NCBI GenBank assembly: GCA_964553615.1
Contig: CAZKMA010000012.1
Span: forward strand, 22,146 to 86,145
DNA length: 64,000 nt
Origin: DATKUC01 sp964553615
GTDB taxonomy: Bacteria > Spirochaetota > Spirochaetia > DSM-27196 > DATKUC01
Reading direction: 5' to 3'
Under the pieces are notes generated by a model, which was not told where the DNA came from, made no database searches, and saw nothing but the letters and a program-made list of their open reading frames with translations. Positions 1 through 7,959 of the stretch are shown here, in pieces; positions within the stretch are counted from its first letter, which is position 1, and each line of letters opens with the position of its first letter. The translations under genes and the position numbers were made by a program.

Positions 1-213
1 GCGACCGTCTGCGGCGTGAACCAGAGCTGCGCGAGGGCCCGGTGAGAGAATTCGAGTGTTGATGCACAGTGCAATCCCGCATACAAACAGGGCGGAATTG
101 CCGCGCGAGTCCTGATCGATCTTATCGAAGGTCGTTCTGACGACGGAACACTCACACCGGAAGAGGAACGGCAGCTCGACCCGGAAATAGTGGTTCGTGA
201 ATCCTGTCCTTGA
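1..213 (+). pseudogene. 3' end of a LacI-type sugar regulator, reading frame interrupted
   Basis: The segment 46-213 reads as a typical C-terminal end of a LacI/PBP1-like regulator: an AYKQGGIAARVLIDLIEG stretch (the helix that follows the 'LTTV' strand in this family) and the ending PEIVVRESCP, close to the family's usual 'ELVVRESC' end. In the same frame there is a TGA at 43-45. The 57 bases before it are open in a different frame (3-59). Either the gene is frameshifted or the read has an indel. The 5' part lies outside the window, so this cannot be settled here. It converges on the MFS gene that follows (stops 5 bases apart). Confidence 0.45.
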
Positions 214-218
214 CCAGC

Positions 219-1409
219 TTACACCTGTTTCAGATATTTCCGGCCCGAGGCAAGCACGATCATGGCGATGACAAGCGCACCGGTTCCGACGTAGTACGGC
301 ACATGCGGGCTGTACCGCTCTGCGAGGACCCCGGCGAGCCACGGTGCAATTGCACCCCCGACAAAACGCACGAAGCTGTATCCCGCAGATGCAACTGAGC
401 GTTCAACCGGTGCAACTTCCATGACCACCGTAGTCACGAGCGTATTGTTAACCCCAAGGAATGCACCGGCAACAATTACCGCTACCACGACGACGGCCTG
501 CACCGCGGTGAAGATGCCGATGATCAGGAGCACTGCGGCGAGTGCCGAAAGCATTGCAAAAATGGTGCGCACCGTTCCGAACTTCGCCTGGATTCTGGGA
601 GCAATAAAAACGGAAGACACTGCAAGCAGGACGCCCCAACCGAAGAAGACAAATCCAAGCCCATGGGCGTCCAACTTGAGCACGAATGGCGTGTACGCAA
701 GCAGGGTGAAGAAGCCGAAGTTGTAGCACAGCGACATGAGGCCCATGGTGAGCAGTCCACCGTGACTGAGAGCCCGTATTGGATCGAGGATTCGCGAATG
801 GTGCGCCGGCCTTTCCACATCGCGGAGGAAGAGAGCAACGGCAGCGAAGCCGATGGACATCAGTACCGCGACACCAAAGAACGGGCCTCGCCAGCTGATG
901 GAACCGAGCATTCCACCGACAAGCGGACCGACAGAAATACCGAGCCCGAGCGCAGCCTCGTACAGGATAACCGCGCTCTCCGTGCCGCCGCTTGCAACGC
1001 CTACTATCACCGCGAGTGCCGTTGCTATGAAGAGAGCGTTGCCGAGGCCCCATCCCGCACGAAATCCCACAATCTCCGAAATGCTGTGGGACGAACCTGC
1101 CAGCGCCGAAAACGCGACAATGAGTGAGAGGCCGGCCAGGAGGGTCAACTTCGGCCCAATGCGGCTCGCGACGAAACCGGTTATGAGCATGGCAATACCA
1201 GTAACGAGCATGTAGCTTGTGAACAGGAGCTCCACCTGGCTTTGTGTTGCGTTGAGCTGTCCCGCAATTGCGGGAAGTATCGGGTCGACGAGTCCAAGGC
1301 CCATGAAGGCGACGACGCAGGCGAATGCAACCGCCCATACCGCGGTCGGCTGCTTGAGTATGGAAATGCGCTCTTCTGTCGGCTGTTTCAGGTCTGTAGG
1401 TGTCTGCAC
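219..1409 (-). CDS. MFS transporter, DHA1-like drug/metabolite efflux
   Basis: A 396-residue polytopic membrane protein with about 12 hydrophobic segments, the usual size for a major facilitator carrier. The first helix carries the D-P-I-LP-AIAG pattern after TM1 and the second half repeats the fold, as in proton-driven drug exporters of the DHA1 group; the substrate cannot be read from sequence. I place the start at a GTG (1407-1409) because GAGGAAA lies just upstream and because a good promoter (TTGACC/GATATT) maps between this codon and the longer open frame that starts at 1556. That longer frame would add 49 Arg/Asn-rich residues with no helix. Transcribed alone, converging on the LacI-type fragment. 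Confidence 0.88.
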   Translation of the reverse strand: MQTPTDLKQPTEERISILKQPTAVWAVAFACVVAFMGLGLVDPILPAIAGQLNATQSQVELLFTSYMLVTGIAMLITGFVASRIGPKLTLLAGLSLIVAFSALAGSSHSISEIVGFRAGWGLGNALFIATALAVIVGVASGGTESAVILYEAALGLGISVGPLVGGMLGSISWRGPFFGVAVLMSIGFAAVALFLRDVERPAHHSRILDPIRALSHGGLLTMGLMSLCYNFGFFTLLAYTPFVLKLDAHGLGFVFFGWGVLLAVSSVFIAPRIQAKFGTVRTIFAMLSALAAVLLIIGIFTAVQAVVVVAVIVAGAFLGVNNTLVTTVVMEVAPVERSVASAGYSFVRFVGGAIAPWLAGVLAERYSPHVPYYVGTGALVIAMIVLASGRKYLKQV

Positions 1410-1433
1410 GTGTTGATTTCCTCGCGAGACACA

Positions 1434-1462
1434 AATATCACTATCCAACGTATTTTGGTCAA
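1434..1462 (-). promoter_or_regulatory. sigma-70-type promoter for the MFS gene
   Basis: On the minus strand TTGACC (1457-1462) and GATATT (1434-1439) are separated by exactly 17 bases. The expected transcript would begin near 1427, about 18 bases before the GTG start. Seen by eye only. Confidence 0.5.
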
Positions 1463-1611
1463 GTCTTGTGGTGTCATTGAGCGTGTTGATGAACCGAGGC
1501 AGGTTTCCTTGCGCCGCGGGAGTGCGTTTCTTGTGGCAAGATTTCGCGGCATGCACTTCCCTCGAATCGGAAAAAGACGCGGACTGGGGGCGCTGATATT
1601 TCCTTTTTCAG

Positions 1612-1647
1612 CCGGGAAGTATCAACACGGTTGTTGATACTTCCCGG
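1612..1647. repeat. Perfect 16-bp inverted repeat; copy 1 of a dispersed 22-nt hairpin element
   Basis: Arms CCGGGAAGTATCAACA (1612-1627) and its exact complement (1632-1647) enclose the tetraloop CGGT. It begins 3 bases past the stop of the minus-strand DUF2059-like gene. No U-tract follows on either strand, so a classical intrinsic terminator is not proven. The 22 bases at 1623-1644 recur exactly at 46633-46654, again at the stop of a minus-strand gene. Confidence 0.7.
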
Positions 1648-1650
1648 AGA

Positions 1651-2481
1651 TCACCCGTTATGAAGGGACCGCTCTCTTGGGGCAAGGTGATTTCCCAGCT
1701 CCTGGCTGGCCGAAGATATCGCCTTGTCCAACGCCGCATACAGAGCGCTATTGTAACTGCGGCCCGCTTTCGATTCCACGAAGTTTATGTACGCATCGAG
1801 TTCTGTGTCGGACAGACTCCGATAGGTATGAGCGAATGATGCAAGGACGCGCGACTCGTAACGCTTGATTATTTGCGGCCGATTTTGCTCAACGAGTTCC
1901 CGGATTTGCGCAAGCGAATAGCCCGGACTGTCCGGCATAGCGAGATTCAGGCCGTATGCCATTGCAATTCCCGTATCGATGGCAACGGATGCGGACATTT
2001 CCGCGGCTTTTACCGAGTCCGCAAGGCGAACTATTGCGTTCTTTCTCCTGCCCTCGAGATTGCTGAAGATTGATGCTCCGTTTTCTCCTGTGTCTGCTAT
2101 TGCCTCCGGAGTGCTATCCAGTACTTCAAGGCGCGTAATTTTCCGTCCGGTTTCGGATTGGAGCCAGGCAAGTACCGCGGAGATTTCTTCCCTGGTCAGA
2201 GTACCGTCAAGATTTCTCAGAACATCCGATCGGATTCGTCCCGGAGCAAAAAGTATCTCCACCTCCCGGAGCATGTTCTCAGTTTCCGACTGCGACATCG
2301 ATTTACTTGCGGCGGCCTGCTCGATGCCGGAGCGCATGACCGGGACAATCTGAGCGATCTGTTCCTCCAGCCCGGAGCCGGACAGGAGTTTTTCCAGGTC
2401 CTGGTTTGAGCCTTGGGCGTACACGGCTGCAGGAAGAAAAATCTGTGCGAAACAGAGTAAGATTATTGACTTCTTTACCAT
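1651..2481 (-). CDS. Secreted DUF2059-like protein
   Basis: A 276-residue protein with a clear signal peptide (KK at residues 3-4, hydrophobic core 5-20, cleavage after VYA). The mature part is alpha-helical. Two stretches, about residues 85-115 (LTREEISAVLAWLQSETGR) and 215-245 (LSDTELDAYINFVESKAGR), resemble each other and match the DUF2059 pattern of 'do not stop until x% of the segment is polar, then E-x-x-x-Y-x-x-F'. I infer an internal duplication of this domain. Function unknown; the site of action is the periplasm. An extended -10 (TG-T-TATACT, minus strand, 2502-2510) lies about 25 bases before the ATG; the -35 is weak. A 16-bp hairpin follows the stop. Confidence 0.75.
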   Translation of the reverse strand: MVKKSIILLCFAQIFLPAAVYAQGSNQDLEKLLSGSGLEEQIAQIVPVMRSGIEQAAASKSMSQSETENMLREVEILFAPGRIRSDVLRNLDGTLTREEISAVLAWLQSETGRKITRLEVLDSTPEAIADTGENGASIFSNLEGRRKNAIVRLADSVKAAEMSASVAIDTGIAMAYGLNLAMPDSPGYSLAQIRELVEQNRPQIIKRYESRVLASFAHTYRSLSDTELDAYINFVESKAGRSYNSALYAALDKAISSASQELGNHLAPRERSLHNG

Positions 2482-2614
2482 CCCGGTCCTCCATCGTCGT
2501 CAGTATAACATCGTCCGATTCTCCTGCGACGCCGCGTTTTTCACCCTCTTTAGTCCTTGTCCAGCCGGTCTTGGTGCTGGGAAAAGTTCCCAAGGGATTA
2601 TAGCGGATGGGAAT

Positions 2615-3040
2615 TCAACCGGTGGCGGCGTTCCCGGTTTCGCGTTCCATTGCCTCCACCAATTCTTCCGGAAGACTTGGCCGGCCCTGGCGGTTGAGTG
2701 CGGTGCCCACAATTCTGCCTTCCAGCACGAGTCTGTCTTCGGGAATGGTGTAGATGTCCTGGTAAAATGCAAACTTGAGCCGGGATTCGCGGACGAGGTT
2801 GATGCCGATCCAGAACCGGTCTCCGCTCCGAAGCGGTGACCGGTAGTCGAGTTCCGCACGAACCACCACGAGGATGATTCCCCGTTCCGTGTAATTCTTG
2901 AAGTCGACTCCGATGCTCTTCAGGTAGTTGTGGCGCGCATGCTCAAGATAGTTCTGATACACCGAGTTGTTCACAATTCCCTGCATATCGCATTCGTAGT
3001 CTCTGACATCCATCTCGAAGCGGTAGGAGTAGTCTTTCAT
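2615..3040 (-). CDS. Acyl-CoA thioesterase of the YbgC/4HBT hot-dog family
   Basis: A 141-residue single-domain hot-dog protein, the family's usual size. The signature YECDMQGIVNNSVYQNYLEHAR near residues 15-36 is split here as D-x-x-G-x-V-x-x-x-x-Y-x-x-Y-x-E-x-A-R, with the catalytic Asp at the position used by YbgC-like 4-hydroxybenzoyl-CoA/acyl-CoA thioesterases. It hydrolyses thioesters of short or medium acyl groups in the cytoplasm; the exact acyl chain is not predictable. The ATG at 3040 is preceded by GGAGGA with 5-base spacing; a TTG one codon earlier is also open but less well placed. It probably follows the membrane ferredoxin gene on the same strand, about 105 bases downstream of it. 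Confidence 0.87.
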   Translation of the reverse strand: MKDYSYRFEMDVRDYECDMQGIVNNSVYQNYLEHARHNYLKSIGVDFKNYTERGIILVVVRAELDYRSPLRSGDRFWIGINLVRESRLKFAFYQDIYTIPEDRLVLEGRIVGTALNRQGRPSLPEELVEAMERETGNAATG

Positions 3041-3120
3041 CAATTCCTCCGCCGCAGATAGTACCGGATAGCGCCGAACGTGAAAACAGTGCCGGCCGGA
3101 GCCGTTCGGTCGGAACCGAT

Positions 3121-3140
3121 CGGCCGATGCCCTTCGGCCG
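3121..3140 (-). terminator. GC-rich hairpin after the membrane ferredoxin gene
   Basis: CGGCCGA (3121-3127) pairs with TCGGCCG (3134-3140) around a 6-base loop, 7 bases past the stop of the minus-strand gene. A second, weaker inverted repeat follows. There is no U-tract, so it may only stabilise the 3' end. Confidence 0.35.
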
Positions 3141-3147
3141 GAGTAGG

Positions 3148-4305
3148 CTATTTCTTCATTCGCGCGGCGACAAACTCGCGAACCGCATCGGTATCGAATG
3201 TGGACCCGGGCTTGTGCGCTGAATCCTTGATGGGGGCCATGTACGCCTCCTCGGTCAGTTTGAATTCATTGATAAATTCGGCTTTCGGAATGCCGGACAG
3301 CCGCGAGACCTCCTGAAAGGTGTCGGTTCCCTTAATGTTGGCCGGATCGAGAACCTTTGTCTCTACCACGGTTTCAGCGAGGGGCTTGACGGTCCATTCG
3401 ACCGAGCTGATGGCATTGCTTGCCCCGATCACGACAAGGAAGATCGCTGCGGTTGCGCCGAGAACAACAAAGGGCGATGTGCGGTGCTTCTTCGGGCCGG
3501 CAATAACGAGCGTGTCTTTCACCGGGCACGCAACGACGCAAAGGTTGCAGTTGATGCACTCGGAGGACTGTACCTGGGGAACCGATTCGATCTTGATATT
3601 CATAGGACATGCGCGGTCACAGAGCATGCAATGCGTACAGGTTTCGTCGTTTCTCTTCACCCGGAAGTAGCCAATCCGATTGATCAACCCGAGAAAGGCG
3701 CCCATGGGACAGAGGTATTTGCAGAAAAACCGATCGTAGAACATCGATCCTGCGACGCTCACGATGAGAAGAACGAGGCCGATGAGGAAGCCGCTGATGA
3801 GCTCGGCGGAAAAGATGTGGTGGTATGCTGCCCAGGGGTCGTACGGACGGATAATCAGCTCTGCGGTAGCTGCGGTAAGCACAACGATTGCCACGAGTCC
3901 GATATATTTCAGGAAGCGCGCAGGACGATCGATGGCCCGTGGCATCACGAATCGCTTTTTGAAGATCTTTTTCCCCAGCCGGGCGAAAAGTTCCTGCAAC
4001 GCACCGAATGCGCATATATGACCGCAGAAGACCCGCCGGTACAGGAGCGCGACCAGAATGGTTGCCGCGAGGAGGACAAAGCTGGTCCATGCGATTTTTT
4101 CGACAAGTTGCCCGGATATCGCAACGGTAATTGCAGACTCAATTCCGCCGAACGGATCGAGCGCGTCCACTCCAACGGGTCGTATGGCTGAATACTGATG
4201 AAGAATGCCGAGTGCAGTCGACAGGAGAAGCAAGAAAACGAGCACCGCCAAACGGAGAGTTCGAAACAGGCGCTGCTGACGCCGGTCGCTTTTCTGAATT
4301 CCCAT
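3148..4305 (-). CDS. NapH/CcoG-like membrane-bound [4Fe-4S] ferredoxin
   Basis: 385 residues. The N-terminal membrane part has about five helices and two cytoplasmic CxxxC pairs followed by G (C94/C98 in FCGHICAFG; C195/C199 in FCKYLCPMG), the hallmark of the NapH/NosR-C family. Next come two classical ferredoxin clusters, C223-x2-C226-x2-C229-x3-C233 and C250-x2-C253-x2-C256-x3-C260, then a last helix. The C-terminal 70 residues contain a small 'TFQEVSRLSGIPKAEF' helical module that also occurs in NosR/Rnf-associated proteins. It should pass electrons between the quinone pool or a cytoplasmic donor and a periplasmic acceptor; no partner reductase lies next to it. The start at 4305 is preceded by GGGAG; the open frame extends 46 codons further but that stretch is Arg-rich and unlike the family. 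Confidence 0.85.
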   Translation of the reverse strand: MGIQKSDRRQQRLFRTLRLAVLVFLLLLSTALGILHQYSAIRPVGVDALDPFGGIESAITVAISGQLVEKIAWTSFVLLAATILVALLYRRVFCGHICAFGALQELFARLGKKIFKKRFVMPRAIDRPARFLKYIGLVAIVVLTAATAELIIRPYDPWAAYHHIFSAELISGFLIGLVLLIVSVAGSMFYDRFFCKYLCPMGAFLGLINRIGYFRVKRNDETCTHCMLCDRACPMNIKIESVPQVQSSECINCNLCVVACPVKDTLVIAGPKKHRTSPFVVLGATAAIFLVVIGASNAISSVEWTVKPLAETVVETKVLDPANIKGTDTFQEVSRLSGIPKAEFINEFKLTEEAYMAPIKDSAHKPGSTFDTDAVREFVAARMKK

Positions 4306-4517
4306 AGAGGCTCCCTTCAATTCTGTGAATATGCCTTCAAAAAAGCAAAAAGCGTGCCAGAAATACGGGTCTGATCCGACCGAACGGGCTGTTTTTCGGC
4401 TTCCTGGCGATCGCCGACGGGAAAAAAATACCCTCAACGCCAAAATGGGAAAAAAATGTCGGTCGGCTCTCGGGCTCCAGGGATCCCGGGCAATCCGCGG
4501 GTGTCCGTTTCCGGCGA
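4306..4517. other. Intergenic stretch, nothing firm
   Basis: 212 bases between two minus-strand genes. It must hold the 3' end of the MFS message's upstream neighbour region and the promoter of the ferredoxin gene, but I see no convincing -35/-10 pair. Two A-runs (around 4337-4347 and 4423-4459) are the only notable composition. Confidence 0.3.
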
Positions 4518-5789
4518 TCAGTCGGCCGGATGCGGATTGTGTTTGCGAACCTTGCGCAGGGAAAGCGACAGGATTGCGCCGAGCGCGGCGGTTGAGGATA
4601 CCAGAAGGAAGGTCAGGCGCGGCGATACCGAGGTGAGGGCACCGCCGAGGTAGCTGAACGGCGCAGACAGACCGAACAGAAATACGTAGAGGATAGAGGT
4701 GAGCTTTGCGCGATCTTCGTCGTTCACTGCGTTCGCCATGAACGAATCCACCATCGGGGACACGACCGCGGTTCCAAGCGCGGTAATAATGGTGCTCAAG
4801 ATTACCAGCACGTAATTCGTCCCGGGAATAAGGACGAGCAGCAGATACCCGGCAACCACCAGAGTGTTTCCGTATACAAGGGGCCTCACCGGGTCCTTGC
4901 CACCAATTCGTGGAATTACAAAGAGAAAGACACCGAGCATGACCAGAGATTGCACCGCAGGGAAGAGCGCAATGCTCGCGTCGGGGAAGCCCAGCGATCT
5001 GCTCAGCATGATTGCAAGGAAGTTCGTCTTGAGGACCATCTGTATGTTCGCAGCGAGCACCATGAGAAACGCGATGATGATGGTTGGGCTCCGTATGATG
5101 ATCCTGAGGATTCGCCCATAGTCTTCAAACACAGACCTGAACGGCACGAGTTTTGCTTCTTCGATCTTGATTTTTCCGATCCGTGTCTCGTGAGTTACCG
5201 AGTTCCGGATGATAAACATGGCGGTCATCGATACGAACGCAACCAGATAGAGGACGCGCATCGCGGGAACGAGAGTCCAGGAACGAACCATGAGCCCGGC
5301 AAGGGGTGCAAAGAAGCCGGCGAGAATTCCCGCAATGTAGACATAAGTGTAGACATGGACCCGCTGTTTCGGGGGTGTGTCTTCGATCAACAGGCAGTTC
5401 CAGGAAGTGTGAGTAACCCGAAAGATCGAGTTGACCATGCCCGCAATCAGGAAGGCCTCGAATCCCCAGGCTGCGGCCCAGATAATGGTGGGAATGCTCC
5501 ACCCGAGAAGGTCGAAGATGATTGACGTTCGCCGGCGTCCGATGCGGTCGGTTATGTACCCGCTTACCAGGGCAAAGAACATCTGGAAAATCAGACTGAC
5601 CGCAGCAATAAGGCCGATCTGCATGTCGGAACATCCGAGAGCAAGCATGTAGAGTCCGACGTATGGAGCGTACAGGTTGTACGGTATGCCCCACATCGGC
5701 TCGACCATGAGGCACCCTTTGGCATTTGGTTCAAACCCGCGGATTATCGAAAGAGGTTCGTCAAACACCTTTCGAGCGAACGCGAACAT
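4518..5789 (-). CDS. MFS transporter, unassigned subfamily
   Basis: 423 residues, about 12 hydrophobic segments. The loop between TM2 and TM3 carries the MFS motif A as GYITDRIGRRRT (residues about 76-87), so this is a genuine facilitator. The N-terminal 30 residues before TM1 are unusually long and start with a helix (MFAFARKVFDEPLSII) typical of a group of uncharacterised MFS proteins in spirochaetes and firmicutes; that family statement is from memory. Substrate unknown. The ATG is preceded by GAGGTG at 6 bases. No linked enzyme suggests a substrate. Confidence 0.85.
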   Translation of the reverse strand: MFAFARKVFDEPLSIIRGFEPNAKGCLMVEPMWGIPYNLYAPYVGLYMLALGCSDMQIGLIAAVSLIFQMFFALVSGYITDRIGRRRTSIIFDLLGWSIPTIIWAAAWGFEAFLIAGMVNSIFRVTHTSWNCLLIEDTPPKQRVHVYTYVYIAGILAGFFAPLAGLMVRSWTLVPAMRVLYLVAFVSMTAMFIIRNSVTHETRIGKIKIEEAKLVPFRSVFEDYGRILRIIIRSPTIIIAFLMVLAANIQMVLKTNFLAIMLSRSLGFPDASIALFPAVQSLVMLGVFLFVIPRIGGKDPVRPLVYGNTLVVAGYLLLVLIPGTNYVLVILSTIITALGTAVVSPMVDSFMANAVNDEDRAKLTSILYVFLFGLSAPFSYLGGALTSVSPRLTFLLVSSTAALGAILSLSLRKVRKHNPHPAD

Positions 5790-5846
5790 GCAGTGTCACC
5801 TCAATGCAAAATGCTGGCAGCTTTGCACTATTGTACCAGTGGAGTT

Positions 5847-6722
5847 TTACTGGAAGTCCAATGAACCGCTTGTGCTTTTCCCCGTAATCAGGACGCTCCC
5901 GTCCCCCCAATCGAGCGTCCCGGATCGTTTGAGCTGTCCAACCCGGAGACTCCCGCTCTCGGAACTCAGCTGAAATTTGCAGCCGTGGAGATTGTTCCAG
6001 AGCGAGACGGAGATTGTGCCGGACCTGGCCATGAACGACGAGGTTGTCTGGAGCAGGATGTTGGTTCCCTTGATAGTGCCGCTTTCGGTTGTCAGATGCA
6101 TCAGACCAACCTCGTGGTCAACGCTGATTGCGCCGCTGTGTGAGGTGGCGGTTATAGAGCCGTAAATGTGCCGGTAGTCCTGGGATCCCGTGTCGCTCGT
6201 TGCCACAAGGACCGCGTTGGTTCCGGAAACAGCAATTCCTCCCCCCGCGGTCTCGAGTGTAAGATGCTCCGTACTCATGTTGTCGACATGGATGTTCCCG
6301 GTAGTCGCCTTCGCATATATGAACTCATAGCGCGGAACCGTCAGTATAATCTCTCCCGGCACTGCTGCCGGCGCCTTTGCAGCCGGAGGCTTGTCAGCTG
6401 ATGTGTTCGGAGTTGTGGAATCCGAAGTCTCCACCGTGATGCGGAGCACCCCTCCCGCCTCGGTGTATTTCACCTTGTACACTGCAGGGATTCCGCTCTC
6501 TGTCATCCGGACATTTGCAGTATTCCTGCCGCTGATTTTGACCGCTACCGGTCCACTGTCCACGGTGAGCTTGTACGGTCTGCCGAAATCGATGGCGTGA
6601 CCGTCGGATCCGTTTCGAGCGAATGCCGATCCGGGAATCAAAATTCCCGACAGCAGAATGCATGTGAAGGCCACACTGCGAAGCAGGATGGTCTTTCTGA
6701 TTTGAATTGCAGTCGTACTCAT
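5847..6722 (-). CDS. Secreted DUF4097-like beta-helical protein
   Basis: 291 residues with a signal peptide (IRKTILLR then a hydrophobic core, cleavage near AFA at about residue 35). The mature part shows the short repeating strands of the DUF4097/'adhesin head' fold: TGNIHVDN, SGAISVDHEVGLMHLTTESGTIKG, SGTISV, SGSLRVG, SGSLDF, each a turn of a right-handed beta structure. A Pro/Ala-rich linker (ADKPPAAKAPAAVPG) lies at about residues 109-124. Members are found at the cell surface or periplasm and often sit near regulators; no activity is assigned. The ATG has AAAGGATG upstream. A related fold (DUF2807) occurs at 37934-38653 in this window. Confidence 0.72.
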   Translation of the reverse strand: MSTTAIQIRKTILLRSVAFTCILLSGILIPGSAFARNGSDGHAIDFGRPYKLTVDSGPVAVKISGRNTANVRMTESGIPAVYKVKYTEAGGVLRITVETSDSTTPNTSADKPPAAKAPAAVPGEIILTVPRYEFIYAKATTGNIHVDNMSTEHLTLETAGGGIAVSGTNAVLVATSDTGSQDYRHIYGSITATSHSGAISVDHEVGLMHLTTESGTIKGTNILLQTTSSFMARSGTISVSLWNNLHGCKFQLSSESGSLRVGQLKRSGTLDWGDGSVLITGKSTSGSLDFQ

Positions 6723-6803
6723 TTACATCCTTTCCGAGTTCAGTGTAACGCAGATACGATTCTTCTGCCACGATGTGGTTGCATTTTTACGTCGCCCAGT
6801 GGT

Positions 6804-7901
6804 ATGAATTCCTCGCTCACCATGGACATTCCATCGACCGATTTTCGCCTGGTTACCATTCCCGGCCTCGAGGATCTTGCGCGGTCCGAACTGGATGCTC
6901 ATCTGCGTGTTGAGCCTTCACGCCAGGCTCCGTTACCGTGTCCCGGACAGGTAGTTTTCCGAACCGATTCCAGTCCCGAAGAGGTCCTTCTCTCGGTTTC
7001 TCAAATGCACAGCGTCTCAGATGTCATTCGCCATTTCGGCATCTTTCGCCTTTCACAGGAAGATCCGGTTGGCGGAATACTGACTGATCTTCGTGAGTCC
7101 GGCCATATCCCGTCCCTCACCGGGGAGACAAGTTTTCGTGTTACGTGTGTACGCAGAGGAAATCATTCCTTCCGGAGCCCCGAGATAGAACGCTCCGTAG
7201 GCGCTGTGGTCCAGGAACGGTACGGTTCGCCGGTGGACCTGACGGCTTTTCGCTGCCACGTCCGGATTGACATTCATGATGACGTGTGGCTCCTCGGTGA
7301 GCAGCTCAACCGGGACCGGATAGACCTCCGGTTTCCGAGGATTTATCATCCGCGAATCTCACTTCGGACACCTGTTGCGTATGCGCTGGTGATCCTTGCA
7401 ACCGGTCTGTCCGGTACCAACTTGCCAAGAGTCTTCGTGGACCCGTTTTGCGGGTCGGGAATCATCCCTCTGGAGATAGCCTCGCTTTTTCCTCGGTCAC
7501 AGGTATATGCGTTCGACCGGGAAGAGGCCGCGGTGGCCGGTTCAATGGCGAACGTACACGCGGCGGGCATGTCTGCGCAAATAACGGTGGAGAATCGCGA
7601 TGCACGGGAACTCACCGAGCGGTTCGAATCCGGAAGCGTCGACTACATAATAACTGATCCACCCTTCGGCGTTCGCCTCGGGAAAAATATCGATTTCTAT
7701 CACTTGTATCGGAACGTGCTGGTTGTCGCCCAGGAGCTGCTGCGAGGCGGTGGACGCATGTCGTTGCTGGTTGCGCGAAACCGTCACCTGTTCCGGCGTG
7801 CGCTCTCCCATGTCGGCGGTTTTCGGATTGTTCACGCGCGTGCGCTCGACATGGCGGGGCTTCATCCGGTGCTCTTTGTTCTGGAAAAGAGCGATCATTG
7901 A
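6804..7901 (+). CDS. THUMP-domain class I SAM-dependent RNA methyltransferase
   Basis: 365 residues. The N-terminal half has the THUMP-type layout (FRLVTIPGLEDLARSELDA… then a FRVTCVRRGNHSF strand region). The C-terminal half is a Rossmann methyltransferase with motif I VDPFCGSGIIPLEIA and motif IV TDPPFGVR, the D-P-P-F/Y-G form used by N2-guanine tRNA/rRNA methyltransferases (Trm14/Trm11/RlmL group). It is therefore expected to methylate an exocyclic guanine amine in tRNA or 23S rRNA; which one is open. Two in-frame ATGs (6804 and 6822) are possible, neither with a clear Shine-Dalgarno. The gene ends 58 bases before the GH31 gene; co-transcription is likely. Confidence 0.85.
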   Translation: MNSSLTMDIPSTDFRLVTIPGLEDLARSELDAHLRVEPSRQAPLPCPGQVVFRTDSSPEEVLLSVSQMHSVSDVIRHFGIFRLSQEDPVGGILTDLRESGHIPSLTGETSFRVTCVRRGNHSFRSPEIERSVGAVVQERYGSPVDLTAFRCHVRIDIHDDVWLLGEQLNRDRIDLRFPRIYHPRISLRTPVAYALVILATGLSGTNLPRVFVDPFCGSGIIPLEIASLFPRSQVYAFDREEAAVAGSMANVHAAGMSAQITVENRDARELTERFESGSVDYIITDPPFGVRLGKNIDFYHLYRNVLVVAQELLRGGGRMSLLVARNRHLFRRALSHVGGFRIVHARALDMAGLHPVLFVLEKSDH

Positions 7902-7959
7902 TCTTCTGAAATGCAGCCGGTATAGTTGCAGGATCCTGTTTATCCGCGAAGAGGGCATC

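Noticed and set aside
448..1434. Alternative minus-strand frame of 328 codons inside the first MFS gene
   Set aside because: Arg/His-rich out-of-frame translation; the membrane-protein frame is clearly the coding one.
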